From a bacterium (lineage in GTDB: Bacteria > Chlamydiota > Chlamydiia > Chlamydiales > SM23-39): 42,529 nt of DNA. The stretch spans positions 1 to 42,529 of the forward strand of contig JAJXVT010000009.1 in assembly GCA_021781995.1 (NCBI GenBank). The letters are read 5' to 3'. The notes beneath the pieces are model-generated. The model made no database searches. It saw nothing but the letters and a program-made list of their open reading frames with translations, and was not told the origin of the DNA. Positions 1 through 8,198 of this stretch are shown piece after piece; the first letter of the stretch is position 1; each line of letters opens with the position of its first letter. Made by a program: the position numbers and the translations under genes.

Positions 1-396
1 CCCGGAGAGGCTTTAGAAAAGATTAAAGGTGGCAATTCAAACTGGAGAGGTCCTATATGGTTGCCTGTCAATTATCTATTAATTGACACTTTGCTTAACT
101 TAAGCCGCGCATTTAAAGGAAGTATCGAGGTGCAAGTTGGTAAAGAAAAAACGGTCGATTTAGCGATTATGGCAGCTACCTATGCAAATTCCCTGCTGGA
201 TCTTTTCAAACGTGATCAAGATGGAAATCGACCCATTTTCGGGGACTGTGAGAAATTCCAAAAGGATCCTCACTTTAAGGATTATCTCGTATTTCCTGAA
301 CATTTTCATGGTGAAAATGGACGTGGATTAGGCGCTATGCATCAAAACGGATGGACTGGTCTTATAGCGAATCTGATTGATCAATTCCGTGCATAA
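1..396 (+). CDS. GH63-type glycoside hydrolase, C-terminal fragment (5' end outside window)
   Basis: The reading frame is open from base 1 and ends in TAA at 396, so this is the last ~131 residues of a longer gene. The motif GGNSNWRGPIWLPVN near the window edge, followed by a helical stretch and a glycine-rich GENGRGLGAMHQNGWTGL segment, matches the end of the (alpha/alpha)6 barrel of GH63-family enzymes (glucosidase I / mannosylglycerate hydrolase-like). Such enzymes cleave alpha-glucosidic or alpha-mannosidic linkages; the substrate cannot be inferred from the C-terminus. The catalytic residues and any signal peptide lie upstream of the window. The 3' flank (397-573) shows no terminator on this strand and no gene that I can support. 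Family assignment is fairly confident, specificity is not. Confidence 0.75.
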   Translation, partial: PGEALEKIKGGNSNWRGPIWLPVNYLLIDTLLNLSRAFKGSIEVQVGKEKTVDLAIMAATYANSLLDLFKRDQDGNRPIFGDCEKFQKDPHFKDYLVFPEHFHGENGRGLGAMHQNGWTGLIANLIDQFRA

Positions 397-573
397 ATGA
401 CCTGCAATGAAACAATGCCTTATTCAGCTAACTGCTCTAAGTGAGCCCCGTTAAATAGTTCGTGATAGTTTATTGGACCTCATTGGCCCTAATACCAAAA
501 CCATTCCCAAATGTGATGAACCCTAGTTTCGAAAGAGGTCTATTGGCTCTTGAAAATGAACTGCAAATCTGTG

Positions 574-605
574 AAAAAAAACAGGCTGGGATTTCTCCCA
601 GCCTG
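574..605 (-). terminator. Intrinsic terminator of the first porin gene
   Basis: A perfect 10-bp inverted repeat (CAGGCTGGGA / TCCCAGCCTG, 582-591 with 596-605, 4-nt loop) is followed on the minus strand by eight T residues (574-581). It lies about 35 bases past the stop of the minus-strand porin gene, so it is a textbook Rho-independent terminator for that gene. Confidence 0.92.
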
Positions 606-639
606 CTGAATTAGACTAACTGGCTGATTGAATCGACAA

Positions 640-1719
640 TTAGAAGTCGAATCTTGCAGACAGGTTCAAACCTTGAATAGTGAGGTCGCCGTTTGGCAAG
701 GTTTGGTGTGTGCCTGTTGAGTTGACTGCATTACGGAACATATTTTGGTTCCAGAACACTTGGAAACCGTAAGATGCCATCAGATCAACGTGCCAGTTGT
801 TGTTATCGAAGTAAGAAGACCAAGCAAATCCGAGATCAAGCATAGCATGAGGACGGATTGTGTTGAGGCTGTCTTCAGACACGGAATATTTGCTTGAATC
901 GGTTGTATTGGTTTCGTTTGCAGAAGTGTTATAGCGAGTAAAGAGCACATCTGCACTAGCATCGCCGAACACTCTGAGTCCATAACCAAATGTGTAGTTG
1001 CCTGTTAAACCAACTTCAGGACCAACGCCCCAAGATGTGATTTTTTCTGCATACACTTCTACGTTTGTGTTGCTGGTATAAGTTGTGTCAAGATCTTGGC
1101 GAATCCATGCACCACGAATACCCCACATTGGACGGCAAGTCATTTTTGGGCTCATATAGTATGGACGAGACAACACCCAATCTGCTAAATCCATTTTCAG
1201 ATTCCAGCTTTCATGAGCTTTGGAATATGCAGATGCATTGTTTGTATCGCTAGGAAATCCTCTTGATGGATAGAGATTTCCATTCAATGGTGCACTTGCA
1301 TTGGATGAATTGGTGTTATGGAACCATGTGTATTGAACATAGCTATCCCAGTTGTCGTATTCGAACGTCATTCCACCTTGGATTTGGAAGCCTGGTTTAA
1401 AATCTGGCTTTAAAGTAGAGACTGAGTTCGTTGCGCCATTGACAATACCTGTCGATGAAGAGGACAGAGCATATTCCATGTTATCTTGCTCTGGAAGCCA
1501 GTAAATGAAGCTGCCTTGCAGATAGATATCCCAGGATCCGCGCACATCTATTCGAGATGGAGCATTGTAAGCTGCTGTAGCAGGTGCTTGCATTGGTTCA
1601 GCTGCTTTCGGTGTACGGCAGCTTTTATCTGGTGTTGATTGTTGTTGTGCAAAAGCAGAGGTAGCGGCGAGGAGCGATGCTACCATCCAGGGCTTCGTTT
1701 GTTTAAAAATATTCAGCAT
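640..1719 (-). CDS. Legionella-MOMP-like (Lpg1974 family) outer-membrane porin, paralogue 1
   Basis: A 359-residue exported protein. The N-terminus is a Sec signal peptide (KQTKPWMVASLLAATSAFAQ, cleavage likely after AFA). The mature part consists of alternating polar/aromatic beta strands and ends in LSARFDF, a C-terminal aromatic residue typical of BAM-assembled beta barrels. The segment WDIYLQGSFIYWLPEQDNME and later GFQIQGGM...WDSYVQYTWFHNTN match the pore-forming 'Legionella major outer membrane protein' family that several environmental chlamydiae carry in many copies; the assignment is from memory of the family. Start ATG 1719 has a GGAGAG Shine-Dalgarno 6 bases upstream. The gene is followed by its own terminator and is a close paralogue of the next gene, with a conserved middle and C-terminus and divergent loops. 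Likely role: general porin or adhesin of the outer membrane. Confidence 0.85.
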   Translation of the reverse strand: MLNIFKQTKPWMVASLLAATSAFAQQQSTPDKSCRTPKAAEPMQAPATAAYNAPSRIDVRGSWDIYLQGSFIYWLPEQDNMEYALSSSSTGIVNGATNSVSTLKPDFKPGFQIQGGMTFEYDNWDSYVQYTWFHNTNSSNASAPLNGNLYPSRGFPSDTNNASAYSKAHESWNLKMDLADWVLSRPYYMSPKMTCRPMWGIRGAWIRQDLDTTYTSNTNVEVYAEKITSWGVGPEVGLTGNYTFGYGLRVFGDASADVLFTRYNTSANETNTTDSSKYSVSEDSLNTIRPHAMLDLGFAWSSYFDNNNWHVDLMASYGFQVFWNQNMFRNAVNSTGTHQTLPNGDLTIQGLNLSARFDF

Positions 1720-1939
1720 TTTGTGCTCTCCATTTTGAAGATATTGTTATTTAGCTTGCGCTAAGAATTTAGAAAATCCTTTTGTTCATCATATGTGAAA
1801 TAGCTCTCGCTAAATCAGCATATGGCATACATCGTGAATGTTAAACTCAAGTTGAAAATTAAATCAAGTGAAAGAGTAAAAAATCTCTTGCATGTGACGC
1901 GATGCAGAGGTCCTGCTCTCTATGAAAATATACCTAGAT

Positions 1940-1972
1940 AAAAAAAAACAGGCCGAGAAAATTCTCGGCCTG
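1940..1972 (-). terminator. Intrinsic terminator of the second porin gene
   Basis: An 11-bp perfect inverted repeat (CAGGCCGAGAA / TTCTCGGCCTG, 1949-1959 with 1962-1972) is followed on the minus strand by a run of nine T residues (1940-1948). It lies ~30 bases after the stop of the minus-strand porin gene at 2003. The stem resembles the terminator at 574-605 in position and in its CAGGC...GCCTG ends, consistent with duplication of the whole transcription unit. Confidence 0.92.
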
Positions 1973-2002
1973 ATGAAGTGTTGAACTAAGAAAGTTCGAC
2001 GT

Positions 2003-3067
2003 TTAGAAGTCGAATTTTGCGGATAAGTTTAAACCTTGGATGTACAGGTTGCCACTTGGGGTAAAACTATGTGCAAATGCAACATTGTCTGTGAATGTGC
2101 GGAACATATTTTGATCCCAGAACACTTGGAAACCATAAGATGCCATCAAATCGACATGCCAGTTATTGTTATCAAAATAGCTTGACCAACCGAACCCAAG
2201 ATCCACAGCGGCGTGCGGACGGATTGTATTGATCGAGCTTTCTTTAATGGAATATGAATATCCAGTTGAAGAATCTGTTTCATGCACTGAAGATGTGCTA
2301 TAACGAGTAAACAACAGATCTGCGCCAAGGTCTCCAAATACGCGCAATCCATGAGCAAAGGTGTAGTTGGTTGTTAAACCAAATTCAGGCCCAAGTCCCC
2401 ATGATACGGATTTGTTGGCTACATTCATAGTATTGGCATTGCTAACATATTGCGTGTCGTATTTTTGACGAATCCAAGCGCCGCGAATACCGCACATCGG
2501 ACGGCATGTGATTTTTGGACTCATGTAATATGAGCGAGACAATACCCATTCAGCAAAATCCATGCGCAGATTCCAGCTTCCTTTAGCAGAGCTATAACCA
2601 TCGCTTGTGCCAGCGTCTACAGGGATTCCGAGAATCGGATAAAGATTTCCGCCGGCAACAGCAGATTCGCTCGATTCATTTGTGTTATGAAACCAGGTGT
2701 ATTGTAGGTAGCTGTCCCAATTATCATAATCAAAAATCATGCCGCCTTGAATTTGGAAGCCGGGTTTGAAGTTGGGCTCTAGTTTCTCTATGTTATTGGA
2801 TGTACCTTGCAAACTCGATCCTGAAGAAGAGATTGCATATTCCATGTTATCTTGATCAGGTAGCCAATAAATGAAACTAGCTTGTACGTAAATATCCCAT
2901 GTACTGCGGACTTCGACCCTTGATGGGGCGTTATATGCGGCAGTCATCGGAGCAGGCGTAGGAGCCGGCGCTTTTTGATTATTGCGGCACTTATCCGGGT
3001 TTTGCGCAAATACAGATGATGCAGCGACAAGCGATGCCAACATCCATGTTTTTGTAAACGCGTTCAT
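2003..3067 (-). CDS. Legionella-MOMP-like (Lpg1974 family) outer-membrane porin, paralogue 2
   Basis: A 354-residue exported protein when started at ATG 3067. This start is preferred over an in-frame one at 3106 because it begins directly with a signal peptide (MNAFTKTWMLASLVAASSVF then AQ) and has GGAGA 8-9 bases upstream. The body shares long runs with paralogue 1, for example WDIYVQASFIYWLPDQDNME, YDNWDSYLQYTWFHNTN and SSYFDNNNWHVDLMASYGFQ, and ends in LSAKFDF. The surface-exposed loops differ in sequence and length. The leader block TTCAAAATGGAGA before the start (3075-3087, minus strand) also precedes paralogue 1 (1727-1739). Few cysteines are present (for example CRPMCG), unlike the cysteine-rich MOMP of Chlamydiaceae. 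The likely role is as a porin. Region 3068-3254, which includes its upstream flank, shows no additional gene that I can support. Confidence 0.85.
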   Translation of the reverse strand: MNAFTKTWMLASLVAASSVFAQNPDKCRNNQKAPAPTPAPMTAAYNAPSRVEVRSTWDIYVQASFIYWLPDQDNMEYAISSSGSSLQGTSNNIEKLEPNFKPGFQIQGGMIFDYDNWDSYLQYTWFHNTNESSESAVAGGNLYPILGIPVDAGTSDGYSSAKGSWNLRMDFAEWVLSRSYYMSPKITCRPMCGIRGAWIRQKYDTQYVSNANTMNVANKSVSWGLGPEFGLTTNYTFAHGLRVFGDLGADLLFTRYSTSSVHETDSSTGYSYSIKESSINTIRPHAAVDLGFGWSSYFDNNNWHVDLMASYGFQVFWDQNMFRTFTDNVAFAHSFTPSGNLYIQGLNLSAKFDF

Positions 3068-3254
3068 TGTTTGTTCTCCATTTTGAACGTAAGTTCTTTC
3101 ACTCAAGTGTCGGAACCACCGCCGAAATCACTTGCAGCTCTATTCGCGGATCTTAATCACATTTCCAAAATTTAATCAAGGGGCTCAAAGCAATTATTTA
3201 TATCACACCTCAGTAAAGTGCTCTTGTATATATGTGTGGAGCCACTTTATATAT

Positions 3255-3452
3255 TTAAAAATAGTTTTCCCAATTAATAAACAATCCGGTCTGTTGTTGC
3301 AGTTGAGGTGCTATTTCTGGTTCATAGACTAAAATCCAGGGTGCAGCGATCCTTTCTTCCTCGTTGGATTCGGAATCCTCGACATAAGTAAGATCGGTTA
3401 AAGAGCCGAAGTATGTTTCTGGAAATGAAAATTGGTGGTTAGGTTGTAGCAT
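3255..3452 (-). CDS. Small hypothetical protein (65 aa)
   Basis: A 65-residue ORF lying 62 bases downstream of the NlpC/P60 gene on the same strand. In its favour: an ATG at 3452 preceded by a strong purine-rich Shine-Dalgarno (GGGGAGG, about 8 bases upstream), and an acidic, compositionally plausible protein (residues ~25-35 are EDSESNEEER) ending in an aromatic-rich tail (GLFINWENYF). There is no signal peptide, no clear membrane segment, and no family that I recognise. Possibly co-transcribed with the hydrolase. It could still be a chance ORF, since it is short and no homologue was checked. Confidence 0.45.
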   Translation of the reverse strand: MLQPNHQFSFPETYFGSLTDLTYVEDSESNEEERIAAPWILVYEPEIAPQLQQQTGLFINWENYF

Positions 3453-3514
3453 GTCTCATCCCTCCCCTTTTTTTTCTTTTCGTACGCTTTGTGATTTGTG
3501 AAGTCAAGCTTCGG

Positions 3515-4264
3515 TTATAAGAAGTTAATTCTACGTATGATAAGAGATTTAGGTGGAGTTTCTGGCGACCAGTTGTTGACTAGCGATCTGCTTTCTAGTA
3601 ACTCTTGCATGCGTTCCCCTATGGGAACTGTGCGGACGCCGAATGGAGATTTGCTCTCAATAATGGTGTTTCGGTCACGGACGAATAATACATGACCTGG
3701 GTAAACAATCATGTCCAGAGGTCTTAGTGTATCTTGTAAATAATTCAGAGAAATAGATTTTCCGAACAAGACCAGTTGGGAAGAATTGCGTGGGGTTGCT
3801 CCTAAGGTTGCTTCAAATAAAAGACCCGAGCAGTCTAATCCGCGCAAAGTCCATAAGGTTTTTGTTTTTTCATCGATGGTCGATTTGGGGGGATACCAAA
3901 CCAAGAGTTCTGGAACGCCAGCAGCCCAATTTCCGCCCCACACATAAGGCGTCCCCAATCTTTGTTCCATGTGGGTTAAAATGACATCGTCAGAAGGCAA
4001 GGGTGGATGGTATTCGGGCAGATTGTGGTATCTGATGGATCCAAATCTGCGGTCGATATATAAAGGTCCATCAAAATAACGGTCACATCGGATTTTAAGA
4101 ATATAGTCATCTATGTGGTCTAAGATTGGAAAGGTCATTTTGGGTAATGCTACGAATTCGTAGTGGTTTATGTGCAAAGAAAAACCATCATTACCCCCAA
4201 ACACTTGATGAAAATCAGCAGTATTGAGGACTACTGTCGGTTTTTCAATTTCGATCCAAGCCAT
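3515..4264 (-). CDS. NlpC/P60-family peptidoglycan hydrolase
   Basis: A 249-residue protein whose C-terminal half is an NlpC/P60 cysteine peptidase domain. The entry motif LGTPYVWGG lies near residues 103-111, the catalytic cysteine is in GLDCSG (about C145), and the catalytic histidine is in PGHVLF (about H191). The family cleaves D-gamma-Glu-diaminopimelate or related peptide bonds in peptidoglycan stem peptides. The N-terminal ~100 residues probably form SH3b-like domains, as in other NlpC/P60 enzymes. No signal peptide is visible, so export would need another route. A chlamydial NlpC enzyme is known to act during peptidoglycan remodelling at division, which is a reasonable role here. It is divergent from oppA with only 38 bases between the starts, so both promoters must share or overlap that short space. 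Confidence 0.85.
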   Translation of the reverse strand: MAWIEIEKPTVVLNTADFHQVFGGNDGFSLHINHYEFVALPKMTFPILDHIDDYILKIRCDRYFDGPLYIDRRFGSIRYHNLPEYHPPLPSDDVILTHMEQRLGTPYVWGGNWAAGVPELLVWYPPKSTIDEKTKTLWTLRGLDCSGLLFEATLGATPRNSSQLVLFGKSISLNYLQDTLRPLDMIVYPGHVLFVRDRNTIIESKSPFGVRTVPIGERMQELLESRSLVNNWSPETPPKSLIIRRINFL

Positions 4265-4302
4265 GTTGTTATATTAATGGCTAGAGGCTATCCTAATCAA
4301 GT

Positions 4303-5844
4303 ATGAGATGGTTATTTTTTTTATTGTGTTGCTTAGCAGGATGTCATAAAACAGTCGAAACTGAGCCGAAGAATTTGCGGATTAATATAGGGAGCGATCC
4401 GGAAACTTTAGATGTTCGGAAGGCCCGACGATTGCAATCATTAACTCTTTGTCGAATGTTATTTGAGGGATTAACCCGTATTTCGAAAGAGGGCAGGGTA
4501 GAGCTTGCTATTGCAGATCGTGTAGAGATTTCTGAAGACGGGTTGCAGTATCGTTTCTTTTTAAAGCCGACGTGTTGGTCAAATGGTGATAAATTATTAG
4601 CTAGTGATTTTGTAGAAGCTTGGAAGACTATCTTGGATCCTCAATATCCAACGGATATTTCTTATCAATTATACTGTATTAAAAATGCAAAAAAAGTAAA
4701 ATCTCGTCAATTGCCTGCAGATACTCTTGGGGTATCATCTCTGTCGGAAAATCTTTTATTAGTTGAGCTGGAGCAGCCCACGCCTTATTTTTTAGAATTG
4801 TGCGCAACTGTCCCGTTTTTCCCCATTCCAAATGCTATAGTTCATCAAAATTCTGATTGGGTACATCATCCAGAGTCATTTGTTGGCAATGGACCTTTCG
4901 TGTTAAAAGAATGGAAACATGCTGATTTTATTAAAGTCATTAAAAACAATAAATATTGGGATGCATCAGCAGTAAAACTAGATCTCATAGAGCTTGTGAT
5001 GGTATCACCTGATACAGAAATTCGTCTTTTTGAAGAAAATCAGCTTCATTGGGCGGGTTCTCCTTTATCTTTAATTCCATCGGACGCAGTAGATCTTTTA
5101 AAAACACAAGGGCAGCTTCGTATCAGCCCTTTTTCTGGAACTTACTTTTTGCAAGTTAATGTAAATGACCCCGCTTTACAGTCTCCTGCTGTACGTAATG
5201 CTCTTGCTAGAGCCATTGATCGAGAGTCTATAGCGATTCATTTATTGCAAGGTGGACAAATAGCGGCTCGACGATTAGTACCCAAGGAAATGGGGTTGAG
5301 TAACGCAGACTATTTTTCTGATGAATGCGGTAAAGCTAAAGCTTTGTTGGTTGATGAGCCTAAAATACAGCCGGTTACAATTAGTTTTTGTATATCTGAT
5401 CGCAATCTGGCAATCGCTCAAGCAATTCAGCAGCAATGGAAAGTAAATTTAGGATTGCAGGTAATTTTAAATCCTTTGGAGGATAAAGTCTTTTTCGAAA
5501 AATTAAAAAAGAAAGAGTTTCAAATCGCTGTCGGTTCTTGGATTGCCGATTTCAATGACCCTATCAATTTTTTAGAAGTTTTCAAATTTAAAGACGCCAG
5601 CACCAATAATACTGGCTGGGAATCAGGTAAATACATTGATCTTTTAGAGCGGTCTGCAGTATGTAGGGATTTGGAAGAGAGAAAGAATTTGATGCGCAGA
5701 GCAGAAGAAGTGTTGATGGCTGAAATGCCCGTGATTCCCATTTTTCAATATGCGATCAACTATTTACAAAATGCTCACGTAAAAGACGTGGCACTCTCTT
5801 CCATTGGGCTGATTGATTTCCGATGGGCCCAAATAGAAGAATGA
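4303..5844 (+). CDS. oppA: Oligopeptide ABC-transporter substrate-binding lipoprotein (OppA type)
   Basis: A 513-residue SBP_bac_5 family protein. It begins with a short lipoprotein signal ending in the lipobox LAGC (lipidated C14). It then has the family hallmarks: LRINIGSDPETLDVRKA near the start of the mature protein, a WSNGDKLLASDFVEAWKT segment around residues 92-109, and a C-terminal region with EEVLMAEMPVIPIFQY. It would capture peptides for import through an Opp permease, which is not encoded here. Length is usual for the family. The start ATG at 4303 has no good Shine-Dalgarno (AGAGG lies ~17 bases upstream). Its stop overlaps the purine-rich ribosome-binding site of the next gene, so the two are probably co-translated. 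The exact ligand (oligopeptide, or tri-peptide from peptidoglycan) cannot be told from sequence. Confidence 0.85.
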   Translation: MRWLFFLLCCLAGCHKTVETEPKNLRINIGSDPETLDVRKARRLQSLTLCRMLFEGLTRISKEGRVELAIADRVEISEDGLQYRFFLKPTCWSNGDKLLASDFVEAWKTILDPQYPTDISYQLYCIKNAKKVKSRQLPADTLGVSSLSENLLLVELEQPTPYFLELCATVPFFPIPNAIVHQNSDWVHHPESFVGNGPFVLKEWKHADFIKVIKNNKYWDASAVKLDLIELVMVSPDTEIRLFEENQLHWAGSPLSLIPSDAVDLLKTQGQLRISPFSGTYFLQVNVNDPALQSPAVRNALARAIDRESIAIHLLQGGQIAARRLVPKEMGLSNADYFSDECGKAKALLVDEPKIQPVTISFCISDRNLAIAQAIQQQWKVNLGLQVILNPLEDKVFFEKLKKKEFQIAVGSWIADFNDPINFLEVFKFKDASTNNTGWESGKYIDLLERSAVCRDLEERKNLMRRAEEVLMAEMPVIPIFQYAINYLQNAHVKDVALSSIGLIDFRWAQIEE

Positions 5845-5862
5845 TGGAGGAGTATGCGTTCA

Positions 5863-6261
5863 ATGTTATATTTCTTAACTCCATGGATTGCTTTGGCAGG
5901 GACTAATTCAGGTTCGGTTTTGCTGTATAATGATTCCCCATTTATTTTAACAGCGACTATCGTAGCTTATGATGGGTCTTATCTCGGTCAATTTTCTGTA
6001 CAACCTGGACAACAAAGAAACTTTACACAAAATTTAAATCCGACACCGTATCACCATCCAGGAGCACCAGATATTTCTCTTACACCATACCGAGTAATTT
6101 GGCAGTGTTCTTCAGATGATTACTATTCATTGTGCGATAATGTTTCTCCGGGTGCAATGGTAAGAGCCAATGATTGCGTGGGTTATCGTGTATGTCGTCC
6201 TAAACCAAAAGAGGACAAGGCTTCTCCGCCTCCTGCATCCACTTTACAAAAGGTAAAGTAA
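5863..6261 (+). CDS. Small exported hypothetical protein
   Basis: A ~132-residue protein with a hydrophobic N-terminus (MLYFLTPWIALAG) that looks like a signal peptide. It is followed by a beta-rich domain containing GSVLLYNDSPFILTATI and SLTPYRVIWQCSS, four cysteines in the second half, and a lysine/proline-rich tail. The upstream in-frame ATG at 5854 lies only ~1-3 bases from the GGAGGAG ribosome-binding site (5846-5852), whereas ATG 5863 is spaced 10 bases from it, so 5863 is chosen. The ribosome-binding site sits just past the oppA stop, indicating coupling to oppA. I recall similar exported proteins of unknown function in other chlamydiae, but no function is assigned. It ends one base before the convergent MORN-repeat gene. 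Confidence 0.7.
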   Translation: MLYFLTPWIALAGTNSGSVLLYNDSPFILTATIVAYDGSYLGQFSVQPGQQRNFTQNLNPTPYHHPGAPDISLTPYRVIWQCSSDDYYSLCDNVSPGAMVRANDCVGYRVCRPKPKEDKASPPPASTLQKVK

Positions 6262-7545
6262 TTAGGTGTTGTCCGGATCGATTGGTTTTCCCTTGGAATA
6301 AGGAATTTTACGCAAAAATATGCCATTTTCATCGAAAATGGTCGCAACTCCATTGCCATTGATCACCGTCGAAACGGAGTCTTTTTGATTTTTTTTGTAA
6401 TATGTTCCTTTTAGCAGCTTATCCTCTTCATACTCTTCCATGTACATTAGCCCTCCTTCTCTGTACCAAGCTAGGGATGTACCAGTCTTTTTATTGCGGG
6501 ATAGCTCTCTTTGCGATTCGAGCTTTCCATTGCTATACCATGTTTTTACAATGCCTGAAATAGTATCATCGATCCAAGGGATGCTGAGTTTGGTCAAAGG
6601 TTCTGAAAGACCGTCTTCTTTTTCATAAGAAAGGAAATATTCGATTTCTTCTCCATGTTTTTTCCCTAGTTTGACATGGTAAATGCGCAACAATTCTCCG
6701 GAAACGGTAAATATTTGCACAAGACCTTCAGGTTTACCTTTGCGAATTTCTACTTTTTGTGCCAAAATTTCTTGGTCAAATATAGATTGAAATCCATATC
6801 CATTGCGAACTTCAGAAATTAATTCTCCTACTTTTGTGAAATATTGTCCTTCTAGAAGTTGTCCATCACGATAATGCTCTTTCCAACACACTTCCCCTGA
6901 AGTCCAAAATCCAGAACTAACGCCCTCTTTTTTTCCCATATTGTAATGGGTTGAGGACTTGATCTGTTTTGTTGGCCAATATTCAAAGGCTTCTCCATGT
7001 AATTGGTTTTTGCTGTAAGGCAATGATTTTTCGAGCGCACCGTTAGGGTAGTAATAATGCGAGAGATCCGCCAATTCACCTTTTTCATAAAAAATTTCAG
7101 CGATAAGTCTTCCTTGGTCATCGAACACTTTAGCTAGATTGTCAAAAAGCCACTCACGCTGTGCCCCAGGCGTAATGTCAGCAGCTCCTCCAATTACAGT
7201 GGCTTCGATTTTCAATTGCCCATTGGGATGCCATTCCTTATAGGCTCCAAATGCGCGCATTTCTTGGGTTTCAAGATATTGCCAAGGCGTTCCATTTGGA
7301 TGATAAGTAGTGATTTTTGCAGAATTTTTACCTTGCTGTTTGTAAACGCGCAAAACCTTCTTAAAAGGTTGTGATTCTAAAAAATCAAGTTGTTCAAACA
7401 CCTCTAATCGATCTGGCGTGCTGATGGTTTCTGTAAGACCATTTCGATCTTGAATTTGAATTGAGACTAAAGGACATTGTTCTTGTATAGATGAGTGATG
7501 GCATGCTGTTGCTAATAGAGATAAAAGTAACCAATAGTTTTTCAC
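6262..7545 (-). CDS. MORN/YwqK-type repeat lipoprotein
   Basis: A 427-residue protein with a lipoprotein signal (MKNYWLLLSLLATAC, lipidated C15). The body is built from about seven to ten degenerate MORN-like repeats of ~23-45 residues, with the pattern [Y/W]-x-x-[N/T]-G-x-[L/V/P]. Examples are TYHPNGTPWQYLE, EWHPNGQLKIEA, YYYPNGALEKS, TWYSNGKLESQ and AWYREGGLMYMEE. Such beta-hairpin repeats mediate protein-protein or lipid contacts; the 'antitoxin YwqK' label often attached to them is not evidence of toxin-antitoxin function. The start overlaps the stop of the upstream membrane protein by 4 bases (ATGA), tying it to the PilM/GspL-like cluster. I recall a MORN-type protein near the dus gene in C. 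trachomatis as well, which would be consistent with an old gene order, but this was not checked. Confidence 0.75.
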   Translation of the reverse strand: MKNYWLLLSLLATACHHSSIQEQCPLVSIQIQDRNGLTETISTPDRLEVFEQLDFLESQPFKKVLRVYKQQGKNSAKITTYHPNGTPWQYLETQEMRAFGAYKEWHPNGQLKIEATVIGGAADITPGAQREWLFDNLAKVFDDQGRLIAEIFYEKGELADLSHYYYPNGALEKSLPYSKNQLHGEAFEYWPTKQIKSSTHYNMGKKEGVSSGFWTSGEVCWKEHYRDGQLLEGQYFTKVGELISEVRNGYGFQSIFDQEILAQKVEIRKGKPEGLVQIFTVSGELLRIYHVKLGKKHGEEIEYFLSYEKEDGLSEPLTKLSIPWIDDTISGIVKTWYSNGKLESQRELSRNKKTGTSLAWYREGGLMYMEEYEEDKLLKGTYYKKNQKDSVSTVINGNGVATIFDENGIFLRKIPYSKGKPIDPDNT

Positions 7546-8198
7546 AGAAATTCTCGTTTCAATAATTCAATATTCAATTCAAAGACTTCATTTTGCAAAG
7601 GAGTTTGTATTTTCTGGAGAGTGAAGTCGGTTATAATCAATTGCGGGCGTTGAGATTTAGATAAAGATCCTGAAATAGGAATGTCTTCTATTAGAGTTAA
7701 TAATTTTTTAAGATCGTTATTGTCTATTTGTATAGATCGTTTTTGCTTTTCTAAAGTTTCTTTCCAGGCATTGGAAAATTGAATTTCTTCTTCAGTAAAA
7801 CAAAGCGTGTTTTCTTCGCTGTCGAGAAATTCTAGCCGTTCAAGCAATGAACGCTTTTCAGTTAGGGCAGGATGCGCCAACCACTTGGTTAATTGATTTT
7901 TTTCTTCTTCTAAAAAAACAGGGGATTCAACTTGCATATCTAAAAAGTATGGGTCCGAGGGAGAGTAGCGCTCTAAAAAACGTTCCTTTCTCATTTTTCG
8001 ATCTAAAGCAGCCTGAGCCTTATTCATTGCCCAACAAAACCTATCTTGTACAATATCTAACTCTTGGCTTTCATGGGCTATAATAATCCAAGTAATCAAT
8101 GGAGGCGTGGCCAATAAAAGCATAAACAGGGGCATCTGAATGTGCTTGAAAAGTGTACGGCCAAACCACTCGCAAAACGTGTATATTTTATGGTACAT
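7542..8198 (-). CDS. Single-pass membrane protein, possible GspM/PilO-like platform component
   Basis: A 218-residue protein with one strong transmembrane segment near residues 20-42 (MPLFMLLLATPPLITWIIIA) after a short basic cytoplasmic tail. The rest is a largely charged, helical and probably periplasmic domain. I recognise no family directly. Its start overlaps the end of the PilM/GspL-like gene by 11 bases, and its own end overlaps the MORN lipoprotein by 4. The arrangement (an actin-fold membrane protein followed by a small bitopic protein with a periplasmic helical region) is that of gspL-gspM or pilN-pilO, so a role in the same assembly is inferred from context and topology only. Confidence 0.6.
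   Translation of the reverse strand: MYHKIYTFCEWFGRTLFKHIQMPLFMLLLATPPLITWIIIAHESQELDIVQDRFCWAMNKAQAALDRKMRKERFLERYSPSDPYFLDMQVESPVFLEEEKNQLTKWLAHPALTEKRSLLERLEFLDSEENTLCFTEEEIQFSNAWKETLEKQKRSIQIDNNDLKKLLTLIEDIPISGSLSKSQRPQLIITDFTLQKIQTPLQNEVFELNIELLKREFL

Noticed and set aside
397-573. Possible small RNA or gene between the GH63 fragment and the first porin terminator
   Set aside because: No ORF with a ribosome-binding site, no terminator on the plus strand, and no structured element beyond the porin terminator.
6262-7545. Toxin-antitoxin system suggested by YwqK-type MORN repeats
   Set aside because: No toxin gene is adjacent and the protein is a lipoprotein; the 'antitoxin' label comes from one repeat family annotation and does not fit the context.
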